Assembly (NCBI GenBank): GCA_031372765.1
Contig: JANMLW010000066.1
Coordinates: 1 to 14,660, forward strand
Source of the DNA: JADCCX01 sp031372765
GTDB lineage: Bacteria; Pseudomonadota; Alphaproteobacteria; Rhizobiales; Beijerinckiaceae
Length of the DNA: 14,660 nt
Direction of reading: 5' to 3'
Positions 1 to 6,252 of this stretch are shown here, piece after piece (the stretch's first letter is position 1; every line of letters begins with the position of its first letter). Under the pieces are notes generated by a model. It was not told the origin of the DNA, did no database searches, and was given only the letters and a program-made list of their open reading frames with translations. Position numbers and translations under genes: made by a program.

Positions 1-885
1 CCGCTTGAGCACATCAGCATGCGCACCTTCAGCGGACACATGCCCGGCGAGGCAATGATCGAGGGCCGATGCATCCATCGCATGCAGGATGGCAGCAGCG
101 GCGGTCACCACGTAACCATCGAGGATGACCGGCACCTTCTGCAACCGTGCGGCGAGAATGGCCCCCGCCATCGCGGCAATCTCGCGTCCGCCAAGGCGGC
201 GCAATACCTCCAGTGGATCATTGAGATGCGTCTTGTGGAGCGCCACGGCTTTCTCGACAGCGGCAATCTTGCGGGTGAGTCCGGCGTCATCAACCCCCGT
301 GCCGCGGCCCACCCAGTCAGCCGCCTTGCCGCCGTACAGCGCATGATAGATCGCTGCGGCAATGGTGGTGTTGCCGATGCCCATCTCGCCCAGACACAGG
401 AGATCACTGCCGCCCGCAATGGCCTCCATGCCAAAAGCGATGGTGGCCGCACAGTCCCGCTCATCAAGGGCGGCTTCCTGGGTGATGTCGCCGGTGGGCA
501 TATCGAGTGCCAGATCAAACACCTTGAGGCCAATATCGAAAGTGGCGCAAATCTGGTTGATGGCGGCACCGCCAGCCGTGAAATTCTCCATCATCTGGCG
601 TGTTACTTCCTGCGGGAAAGGCGAGACACCCTGCTTAACCACGCCGTGGTTGGCTGCAAAGATGGCGACCAGTGGTCGCGTGATCGCAGGCGTGTTCTTG
701 CCCTGCCAGCCCGCCACAAAGGCGGCGATGTCCTCAAGCCGCCCCAAGGCGCCCGCAGGCTTGGTGAGCTGCGCATCGCGCTCCTTCACCGCCGCGATGG
801 CATCCTCATCCGGCCCACGCATCATGCCGACAAGCGAGCGCACATCGTCGAAAGGCAGGCCAGTGGCCGGGGTGAAAGCAGACAT
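1..885 (-). CDS. cobT: Nicotinate-nucleotide--dimethylbenzimidazole phosphoribosyltransferase, 3' end missing
   Basis: Transfers phosphoribose from nicotinate mononucleotide to 5,6-dimethylbenzimidazole, giving alpha-ribazole phosphate for the lower ligand of cobalamin; cytosolic. The frame runs from ATG at 885 through 295 codons without a stop to the window edge. Family-typical stretches are KPAGALGRLE (residues 42-51), FAANHGV (76-82), the glycine-rich GEMGIGNTT (166-174) and GRGTGVDD (193-200). Full-length enzymes have roughly 340-350 residues, so about 50 are missing, including the C-terminal region that carries the catalytic glutamate (Glu317 in Salmonella). It is divergent from cobS, 69 bp away, and cobS uses the downstream alpha-ribazole product. 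Family assignment is secure. The older Pseudomonas nomenclature calls this gene cobU. Confidence 0.95.
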   Translation of the reverse strand, partial: MSAFTPATGLPFDDVRSLVGMMRGPDEDAIAAVKERDAQLTKPAGALGRLEDIAAFVAGWQGKNTPAITRPLVAIFAANHGVVKQGVSPFPQEVTRQMMENFTAGGAAINQICATFDIGLKVFDLALDMPTGDITQEAALDERDCAATIAFGMEAIAGGSDLLCLGEMGIGNTTIAAAIYHALYGGKAADWVGRGTGVDDAGLTRKIAAVEKAVALHKTHLNDPLEVLRRLGGREIAAMAGAILAARLQKVPVILDGYVVTAAAAILHAMDASALDHCLAGHVSAEGAHADVLKR

Positions 886-954
886 GGAATAAACCTTGCG
901 GAATCCGCTGCAGGACTCGCAGCATCACGCACTGGCTGCTAATGACTGCGCACC

Positions 955-1812
955 ATGATAGCAAGCGGCGAAGAGACAGCGAAAGAAACGGGCAACGCGC
1001 CTGCCCTCGGTGGCTGGCGGGCGATCTCCCGTGATCTTGCGCAGATGGTGCGGTTCTATTCGCGATTGCCCGTGCCCAAATTGCCATTCGAGATGGATGC
1101 GCACAGCATCCCGGATTTTCGCACTGCGCCCCGCATGCTGCCAGTTGCGGGCCTGATCATCGGCCTGCCCGGAGCGCTGATGCTCTGGCTCTTCGCCAGT
1201 CTGGGCTTGCCCACCGTTATGGCCGCTGGACTTGCTGTCGCGGTGGCTGTGCTGGTTTCAGGTGCTTTCCACGAGGATGGCCTGGCGGACACCTTTGATG
1301 GTCTGGGTGGCGGCAACACCCCAGAGCGGCGACTTGAAATCATGAAAGACAGCCGCATCGGCTCCTTTGGCGGGGCTGCGCTGATTCTGGGCATCGGCCT
1401 GCGCGTTGCGGCGGTTGCCAGCCTCGTCGAGGCGGACAGTGCCCTGACTGCTGCGCTGCTGATGCTGCTGGCTGCGGCGCTTTCACGCAGCCTGGGTCTT
1501 ATTGCGATGACACTGTTGCCACCGGCAAGACCGGGTGGATTTTCCTCCTCTGTCGGCCAACCCACAGGATTGACGCTGTCAATGGCGCTGGGACTTTGCG
1601 GGTGCTTCGCAGTCGCAGCCGCCCTTTTCATCGGGCTTCCCATCATGGGCATGGCACTGGCGCTTGCCACCCCGCTCATCCCCGTTGGCCTGATGTGCTG
1701 GTGGTCATGGCGCGCCATTCGGGGTCAGACCGGCGATATCGCGGGCGCGATCCAGCAACTGTCAGAGATTGCCTTCTACGCCGGATTGCTTATCTCTCTC
1801 AACGATGGCTGA
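955..1812 (+). CDS. cobS: Adenosylcobinamide-GDP ribazoletransferase (cobalamin synthase)
   Basis: Joins adenosylcobinamide-GDP to alpha-ribazole (or its phosphate), the step that attaches the nucleotide loop of cobalamin; an integral inner-membrane enzyme. The 285-residue product has the diagnostic acidic motif HEDGLADTFDGLGGG (106-120), expected to bind divalent metal, followed by RRLEIMKDSRIGSFG (125-139). Hydrophobic segments lie around 62-80, 88-104, 140-150, 162-182, 207-245 and near the C-terminus. The N-terminal 20 residues are polar and poorly conserved, so a start further in (for example Met31) cannot be excluded, although ATG 955 is the first in frame. Its last eight bases overlap the preferred start of the next gene, suggesting translational coupling. 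No cobalamin riboswitch fits in the short upstream gap. Confidence 0.95.
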   Translation: MIASGEETAKETGNAPALGGWRAISRDLAQMVRFYSRLPVPKLPFEMDAHSIPDFRTAPRMLPVAGLIIGLPGALMLWLFASLGLPTVMAAGLAVAVAVLVSGAFHEDGLADTFDGLGGGNTPERRLEIMKDSRIGSFGGAALILGIGLRVAAVASLVEADSALTAALLMLLAAALSRSLGLIAMTLLPPARPGGFSSSVGQPTGLTLSMALGLCGCFAVAAALFIGLPIMGMALALATPLIPVGLMCWWSWRAIRGQTGDIAGAIQQLSEIAFYAGLLISLNDG

Positions 1813-1987
1813 CGTATCATCTCCTTGCGTGAAAATCTGCGTGCTCGATCCGCAGAGCATGCTCTGTCTGGGCTGTGGCCGCACGATGGCCGAAATCGGC
1901 GGCTGGATGCGCTATTCTGATCATGAGCGACAGCAGATCAAGAAGCAGCTCGGCGCAAGACTCAGAACCATGAAAGCGGCAAGCTGA
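1805..1987 (+). CDS. DUF1289 family small cysteine-containing protein
   Basis: A 60-residue protein beginning MADVSSPCVKICVLDP and carrying the DUF1289 pattern SPCVKIC...LCLGCGRTMAEIGGW, then a basic helical tail. Four cysteines in the first third (C-x3-C, then C-x2-C) look like a small metal-binding site; that is an inference, and the family has no firmly known function to my knowledge. An ATG at 1769 is possible in frame, but the conserved block starts at the ATG at 1805. That ATG lies inside the last codons of cobS, and the upstream extension looks like cobS out of frame. The stop TGA shares its last base with the next ATG at 1987, so cobS, this gene and the protease probably form one translationally coupled mRNA. 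Confidence 0.88.
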   Translation: MADVSSPCVKICVLDPQSMLCLGCGRTMAEIGGWMRYSDHERQQIKKQLGARLRTMKAAS

Positions 1988-2682
1988 TGTGGCCCGTCAT
2001 CATCATAGGCGTGGCGATGGCCGCAGCCCTCATTGCTGCCATAGCAGGCACAGACAGGATCATGAACCTTGACCTTGATACCTCAATGCGCTTCGTCGCG
2101 GCAGCGCTTATGGCAGCGGCCATCGGCGCGGGTGCGCTGGGCAGTTTTCGCGGCCAGATGAGCGAGGGCCTGAAAGCGCTGGCGGCCTGGCTGGCCATCG
2201 CGCTGGTGCTGGTGGCGGGCTATGCCTTCCGGTTCGATCTGGCGAGTTTCGGCAACCGTGTAGTGGGCGCTGTCGTGCCTGGCCTCACCCTGTTCGGTGA
2301 TGGCGGCGAGGTCACGGTGTCACGCAGTGCCGATGGTCACTTCGCCATGACGCTCAAGGTCAATGGGCTGGATGTGCGGGCCATGTTCGACACCGGTGCA
2401 TCGTCCATCGTGTTGCGTTTTGAAGAGGCCGCAAAACTGGGCATCAAGGTCAGCGATATCGATTTTTCCGTCAATGTGCGTACTGCCAATGGCATGACAC
2501 AATCCGCACCGGTGATGCTGGAGGAGGTCCGCCTTGGCGGCATCAGCGAAAAACGCGTGCGAGCGTTGGTTGCCCGTCCTGGAGCCCTGGGCGAGAACCT
2601 GCTGGGCATGACCTTTCTGGAGCGCCTGTCATCCTATGAGGTGCGCGGCGAGCAGCTGATCCTGAGAGGACGCGGGCTTTAG
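1987..2682 (+). CDS. Membrane-anchored retropepsin-like aspartic protease (clan AA, TIGR02281-like)
   Basis: A 231-residue protein with three hydrophobic segments at about 3-21, 36-54 and 64-81. A soluble single-lobe aspartic protease domain follows from about residue 105. The active-site signature is MFDTGASSIVL (133-143) with Asp135 as the expected catalytic residue. The C-terminal NLLGMTFLERL block (204-214) is the usual second landmark of this bacterial family. One lobe carries one DTG, so activity would require a homodimer, as in retroviral proteases. The domain probably faces the periplasm, but topology is inferred. No substrate is known to me. The gene starts on the A of the upstream stop (TGATG) and converges with the thioesterase gene, overlapping it by 4 bp (2679-2682). 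Confidence 0.9.
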   Translation: MWPVIIIGVAMAAALIAAIAGTDRIMNLDLDTSMRFVAAALMAAAIGAGALGSFRGQMSEGLKALAAWLAIALVLVAGYAFRFDLASFGNRVVGAVVPGLTLFGDGGEVTVSRSADGHFAMTLKVNGLDVRAMFDTGASSIVLRFEEAAKLGIKVSDIDFSVNVRTANGMTQSAPVMLEEVRLGGISEKRVRALVARPGALGENLLGMTFLERLSSYEVRGEQLILRGRGL

Positions 2683-3098
2683 CCGCCCTTCAGTTCCATC
2701 CGCATCAGCGTTGCCGTCATGACCGCCACCGTGGTGCGCTTGTCACCGTCATGGGCCACCACCTCGCCTTGCGCGATGGTCAGCGTGCGACCAGCCTTCA
2801 CAGTACGACCCTCGGCCACAAAGCGCTCCCCTTTGGCAGGCGCCATCAGGTTGATCTTGAACTCGACCGTCAGCACGTCCGAGTTTTCAGGCATTGCCGA
2901 GAGACCGGCGTAACCGCAGGCGCTATCAAGAATAGTGGAAATCACGCCGGCATGCACAAAGCCGTTCTGCTGGCTGATATGCGTTGCATGGGGCAAGGCG
3001 ATAACCGCAGTACCGCCACCCACATGCTCCAGCGTTGCACCGATGGTGGCCATGATCGACTGGCGGGCAAAGCTGTCATGAAACCGCTGGTCTGTCAT
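2679..3098 (-). CDS. PaaI family thioesterase (hotdog fold)
   Basis: A 139-residue hotdog-fold protein, the normal single-domain size, likely to hydrolyse an acyl- or aryl-CoA thioester in the cytosol. The key stretch is QQNGFVHAGVISTILDSACGYAG (43-65). It combines the N-x3-H-x-G motif on the substrate-binding turn with an acidic residue (Asp58) on the following helix where PaaI-like enzymes carry their general base. The C-terminal strands (TVEFKINLMAPAKGERFVAEGRTVKAGRTLTIAQGEV) are typical. The start codon overlaps the dusA stop as TGATG on the minus strand, so the two are probably translated together, although a functional tie is not obvious. The substrate cannot be predicted. Confidence 0.9.
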   Translation of the reverse strand: MTDQRFHDSFARQSIMATIGATLEHVGGGTAVIALPHATHISQQNGFVHAGVISTILDSACGYAGLSAMPENSDVLTVEFKINLMAPAKGERFVAEGRTVKAGRTLTIAQGEVVAHDGDKRTTVAVMTATLMRMELKGG

Positions 3099-4117
3099 CA
3101 GGCTGCTTCCCTGTCCTCTTCACGTCGGGCGATGGCATTCCGCACAATAGCGATGGCTGCATCATATTCCGCCAGTCCGGCACCATTTTTCATGCCATCC
3201 GTCGAATGATAGCGCCGGTAAAACCGCGCACCGGGCTTGCCGGGAAACAGGCCCAGCAAATGTTTGGTAATGCTGTGCAGACGCACGCCCTTCTCCAGCT
3301 GTTCTGCCACATAAGGTCGATAGGCATCCAGCGCGGCAAAAGCATCGGTGACGGGCGCGTTCTCACCAAAACAAATCGGATCAACACCGAGCAGGATCTC
3401 AGGGTTCTGATAGGCCGACCGGCCCATCATCACGCCGTCCATGGTGTTGAGCTGGTCGAGTGTCTCATCCAGCGTCGCTACGCCTCCATTGATCGCCATT
3501 GGCACATGCGCATTAGCCGCCTTGAGACGATGCACCAGCGCGTAATCCAGCGGCGGCACCTCGCGGTTTTCCTTGGGCGAAAGCCCCCGAAGCCAAGCCT
3601 TGCGGGCATGCACGAACAGCGCATCGCTTCCCGCAGCGATCACCTTCTCGGCAAAGGTGAACAGCGCGGTTTCAGCGTCCTGATCATCCACGCCAATGCG
3701 GCATTTGACCGTGACAGGCACGGCCACCACCGCCTTCATCGCCGCAACGCAGTCGGCAACCAGATCAGGCTCGCGCATGAGGCAAGCACCGAAATGTCCG
3801 CCCTGCACACGATCTGAGGGGCAGCCACAGTTGAGGTTGATCTCACTGTAGCCAGCATCGGCACAAATGCGCGCGGCTTGCGCCAGCTTGTCGGGCTCCG
3901 AGCCACCAAGCTGCACGGCGACCGGCTGTTCATGCGCACCAAAGCCGATGATACGCTCACGGTCGCCGTGGATCACGGCACCGGCCGTCACCATCTCGGT
4001 GTAAAGCCGGGCATGACGCGACAGAATGCGGTGGAACGACCGGCAGTGCCGGTCAGTCCAGTCCATCATCGGCGCAACCGCGAACCGGATGTCGCGTGGG
4101 GTGAGCAAAGAAGCCAT
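3098..4117 (-). CDS. dusA: tRNA-dihydrouridine synthase A
   Basis: FMN- and NADPH-dependent reduction of uridines 20/20a in the tRNA D-loop. The preferred start is ATG 4117, giving 339 residues, the usual DusA size. The product begins MASLLTPRDIRFAVAPMMDWTDRHCR, which is how DusA proteins normally begin. The frame remains open to 4228, but the extra 37 residues are unlike the family and translate palindromic DNA. TIM-barrel landmarks are APMMDWTDRH (15-24), the loop CGCPSDRVQGGHFGACLM (97-114) with expected catalytic Cys99, the VTVKCRIGVD phosphate/uracil-binding segment, FVHARKAWLRGLSPKENR and INGG. Position 97 is Cys where Val is common. The downstream thioesterase overlaps it. The 5' end of dusA is a known integration target for mobile elements, relevant to the accessory gene next to it. 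Confidence 0.95.
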   Translation of the reverse strand: MASLLTPRDIRFAVAPMMDWTDRHCRSFHRILSRHARLYTEMVTAGAVIHGDRERIIGFGAHEQPVAVQLGGSEPDKLAQAARICADAGYSEINLNCGCPSDRVQGGHFGACLMREPDLVADCVAAMKAVVAVPVTVKCRIGVDDQDAETALFTFAEKVIAAGSDALFVHARKAWLRGLSPKENREVPPLDYALVHRLKAANAHVPMAINGGVATLDETLDQLNTMDGVMMGRSAYQNPEILLGVDPICFGENAPVTDAFAALDAYRPYVAEQLEKGVRLHSITKHLLGLFPGKPGARFYRRYHSTDGMKNGAGLAEYDAAIAIVRNAIARREEDREAA

Positions 4118-4160
4118 GGAACCGAGATAGCGGTTGATGCAAAGAATTGCAAAACGGCCT

Positions 4161-4232
4161 TGCTCAACAATCTTGATTTTTGTTGAGCACACTGTATGCT
4201 CAACAATCGGAAAAACTGTTGAGCACAAATTT
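4161..4232. repeat. Two tandem 36-bp units, each an inverted repeat (TGCTCAACA/TGTTGAGCA)
   Basis: Seen directly. Half-sites TGCTCAACAATC at 4161-4172 and 4197-4208 are identical, and TGTTGAGCAC at 4181-4190 and 4217-4226 are identical, so the exact period is 36 bp. The centres (4173-4180 and 4209-4216) and the unit ends differ. Each unit pairs head to tail. The two middle half-sites also form a tighter palindrome with 10-bp arms (TTGTTGAGCA 4180-4189, TGCTCAACAA 4197-4206) around a 7-bp spacer. The array fills most of the gap between divergent dusA and the nucleotidyltransferase gene, so it is probably a four-half-site operator acting on one or both promoters. RNA hairpins in the nucleotidyltransferase leader are also possible. 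Confidence 0.9.
4173..4200 (+). promoter_or_regulatory. Candidate sigma-70-like promoter for the nucleotidyltransferase gene
   Basis: TTGATT at 4173-4178 and TATGCT at 4195-4200 are separated by 16 bp, each matching four of six consensus positions. The elements interleave with the palindromic half-sites at 4181-4189 and 4197-4205, so a protein bound there would block polymerase. This is a pattern match only. Confidence 0.3.
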
Positions 4233-4233
4233 C

Positions 4234-5283
4234 ATGCTACAAATTCACTCGTCAACCGCCCATGCAGCGTATCACGATCTGCTACGATCGCTGAAGGATG
4301 ATGTTGTTCTCGATATACGGGGCAAGCCAACGAAGCTGGTGCGCGGAACGCGTGCTTACTGGTACGACAGCTACAGAACTGGATCGACCGTTCACCAGGC
4401 CTACATCGGCGAAGATACGGATGAACTGCGCCAGCGCCTGAAGCAGATCGAACAGTTGAAAGCCAACGAAACTGAGCGCCGCAACCATCGCTCGCGCCTG
4501 ATCCGCATACTAAGGGCAGAAGGCTTTCTGGGAATAGACACCTTCATGGCCAGCCTTCTGGCGGCTCTTGCCGGGTCCGGCGTTTTTCGCCTTGGGGGAA
4601 CGGTTGTTGGAACAGTGGCTTTCCGACTCTATGAAGGCGAGCTTGGCTGGCGCATGAATTTTGATGATGCCGCACAAACAAATGACGTTGATATCGCCAG
4701 TTTCGAGCGCCTGTCCTTAGCGCTGGAGGACACGGTATCCGAGCCTCTGAACAAGGTTCTAGGCGATTTCGCCTTCGATCCCGTGCCAAGCCTTGAGCGC
4801 GACAAGACATGGCGCTGGCGGCAGACACGCAGCGAAACACTTGTTGAGTTTCTGACGCCGTCATTCGCTGAGGACGAAGGATTGCGCCCTCTCAAAGCCC
4901 TTGGCGTTCATGCCCAATCACTGCATTACCTGAACTACCTGCTTGCAGAGCCTATCAAGGCAGCCGTACCCTACCGCAGCGGTGTACTTGTGCAAATTCC
5001 ACGCCCAGAACGCTTTGCCATTCACAAACTGATCATTGCTGACAGACGCAGAGATGGCGCTGATAGTCTGAAAGCGCGCAAGGATCGCCGACAAGCTGCG
5101 TTCTTGATCATTGCTCTTGCAGAAGACAGACCCGATGATCTGCGCGAAGCCTACGAGGACGCGATGGCACGTGGTCCAAATTGGCAAAAACGCCTGACTG
5201 CCAGCATCGCCCGTTACCCTGTGATTGAAGAACAGCTGCGCAGGGTAGGCGCAATCATCCCACAATCGACCACAGGAACCTGA
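4234..5283 (+). CDS. GSU2403-family nucleotidyltransferase-fold protein
   Basis: A 349-residue protein that resembles the GSU2403 family (NTP_transf_8), a branch of the polymerase-beta-like nucleotidyltransferase fold with no settled function. An N-terminal alpha-helical part (1-100, YWYDSYRTG, a charged helix at 62-90) precedes the core: GSGVFRLGGTVVGTVAF (114-130), then TNDVDIA (149-155) with Asp151 and Asp153 as expected metal ligands, and a third candidate acid at Glu205 (TLVEFL). RPERFAIHKLIIADRRR (257-273) matches the conserved P-x-HK segment of such folds, so the active site looks intact. ATG 4234 is preferred; the frame is open from ATG 4180, but that would translate the repeat array. 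The ribosome-binding site is weak. No partner gene adjoins. It converges with the permease gene and overlaps it by 29 bp. The accessory look suggests, without proving, a stress or defence role. Confidence 0.8.
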   Translation: MLQIHSSTAHAAYHDLLRSLKDDVVLDIRGKPTKLVRGTRAYWYDSYRTGSTVHQAYIGEDTDELRQRLKQIEQLKANETERRNHRSRLIRILRAEGFLGIDTFMASLLAALAGSGVFRLGGTVVGTVAFRLYEGELGWRMNFDDAAQTNDVDIASFERLSLALEDTVSEPLNKVLGDFAFDPVPSLERDKTWRWRQTRSETLVEFLTPSFAEDEGLRPLKALGVHAQSLHYLNYLLAEPIKAAVPYRSGVLVQIPRPERFAIHKLIIADRRRDGADSLKARKDRRQAAFLIIALAEDRPDDLREAYEDAMARGPNWQKRLTASIARYPVIEEQLRRVGAIIPQSTTGT

Positions 5284-6085
5284 GGCTGACAATCACCATA
5301 AAAATGCCGAAGCCCATCTCCAGTTTCCGCTTGGGCAACCTGTGCGCAAGCCTTGCGCCATAAGGGGCGAAGAACGAACTGGTCGGGGCAATCAACAGCA
5401 GACCGATCAGCGAGACAAATCCGATGGAAAGCGGCGGAAGCGCGCCCATTTTTGGCCAGCCGGCAATCATATAGCCGATGGCCCCGGGAACCGAGACAAG
5501 AATACCAAGACCCGCGGAAGTGGCGATGGCATTGTGGATCGGGCGTCCGTAAGCTGTTAGGAATACATTGGACAGCTGCCCGCCACCGATGCCCATGAGC
5601 GAGGACAGCAGCCCGATCAGGCCTCCGCAAAACCGCATCGGCAGGCCCGATGGCAGCACATCGCCAATACGCCATCTGTCACCGCCCAGAAACAGCTTGG
5701 TCGCGGTCAATGTGGCGACAGCGATGAAGACGATCTTGAACAGGCTGGGCGGGGCATAGCGCGCCACATAGGCTCCGAGAAACACCCCCAGAACCACAGG
5801 CAAGGCCCAGAGCTTCAGCACCTCCATGTCCACAGCACCCTTGGCATAATGCGTGCGGAAAGACTGGATGGAGGTGGGGATGATGACCGCAAGGCTGGTG
5901 CCTACCGAGAGGGGCATGCGCAGGTCTTCCGCTACGCCCATCAGCCCGAAGACACCATAAGCGACAGGCACGATGATGGCGCCGCCGCCGACTCCGAACA
6001 GTCCCGCAAGCAATCCCGTGGCTACACCCCCTGCAAGCAGGCCGATGACGACAAAAGCAAGCTCATTCAAGGGTATTCCGAACAT
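5255..6085 (-). CDS. TauE/SafE family anion permease (sulfite exporter type)
   Basis: A 276-residue inner-membrane protein with about eight hydrophobic helices in two homologous halves. Each half carries the family's glycine-rich motif: LLAGLFGVGGGAIIVPVAYG (25-44) near the first helix and LLSSLMGIGGGQLSNVF in the second half, followed by TSAGLGILVSVPGAIGY. Family members move sulfite, sulfoacetate, taurine-derived or other small organic anions. Substrate cannot be told from sequence. ATG 6085 has AGAGG a few bases upstream. The 3' end overlaps the convergent nucleotidyltransferase gene by 29 bp, and I see no intrinsic terminator between them. The upstream neighbour on the same strand, 167 bp away, is the dehalogenase-like hydrolase; joint transcription is possible but the gap is hairpin-rich. 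Confidence 0.9.
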   Translation of the reverse strand: MFGIPLNELAFVVIGLLAGGVATGLLAGLFGVGGGAIIVPVAYGVFGLMGVAEDLRMPLSVGTSLAVIIPTSIQSFRTHYAKGAVDMEVLKLWALPVVLGVFLGAYVARYAPPSLFKIVFIAVATLTATKLFLGGDRWRIGDVLPSGLPMRFCGGLIGLLSSLMGIGGGQLSNVFLTAYGRPIHNAIATSAGLGILVSVPGAIGYMIAGWPKMGALPPLSIGFVSLIGLLLIAPTSSFFAPYGARLAHRLPKRKLEMGFGIFMVIVSLRFLWSIVG

Positions 6086-6140
6086 GATGCCTCTTGTGAT
6101 TGGCGTGAGGCTTAGAGGGAAACGGCGTGGGGAGCAATTG

Positions 6141-6240
6141 CTGTCACCTCATTTCGAGGTGCTTGGCAGCGCCATGCCTCGAGAAACGAGGGAATCCGTT
6201 GCTTATGGTCTATCGCGAGGCTCGTTACGCGCACGCTTCG
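6141..6240. repeat. Hairpin-rich intergenic element, probably a degraded palindromic repeat
   Basis: Two perfect short hairpins lie close together: CACCTC (6145-6150) with GAGGTG (6156-6161), and CCTCG (6177-6181) with CGAGG (6187-6191). A third GC-rich inverted segment follows around 6214-6231 (CGCGAGGCTCGTTACGCG). The order, with a GC-rich centre and CCTC/GAGG arms, resembles intergenic palindromic repeats dispersed in alphaproteobacterial genomes. That family link is from memory and tentative. It fills the gap between hydrolase stop and permease start. Confidence 0.45.
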
Positions 6241-6252
6241 ACATCATGGCAA

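Noticed and set aside
19..942. 307-codon plus-strand open frame
   Set aside because: It lies entirely antisense to cobT and its leading edge; its translation has no recognisable domain, whereas the minus strand gives clear CobT motifs.
886..954. Cobalamin riboswitch between cobT and cobS
   Set aside because: The 69-bp gap is too short for the aptamer (about 200 nt), and I see no B12-box-like sequence.
1056..1718. 220-codon minus-strand open frame
   Set aside because: Antisense shadow of cobS with a low-complexity Pro/Ser/Ala/Arg-rich translation.
3206..3817. 203-codon plus-strand open frame
   Set aside because: Antisense to dusA; no family resemblance.
4118..4228. Extended N-terminus for dusA
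   Set aside because: The extra 37 residues translate palindromic DNA and do not resemble DusA, which normally starts just before RFAVAPMMDWTDRH.
4161..4232. A minimal CRISPR array
   Set aside because: Only two units, with no spacer between them beyond the variable 8-bp and 6-bp patches, and no cas gene; a palindromic operator fits better.
4180..4233. ATG 4180 as start of the nucleotidyltransferase
   Set aside because: It would encode repeat DNA; ATG 4234 begins the part that resembles the family. Not fully excluded because neither has a strong ribosome-binding site.
4161..5283. AbiE type IV toxin-antitoxin system
   Set aside because: AbiE operons carry an AbiEi regulator gene beside the nucleotidyltransferase. 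None is present, and the protein looks like GSU2403 rather than AbiEii.
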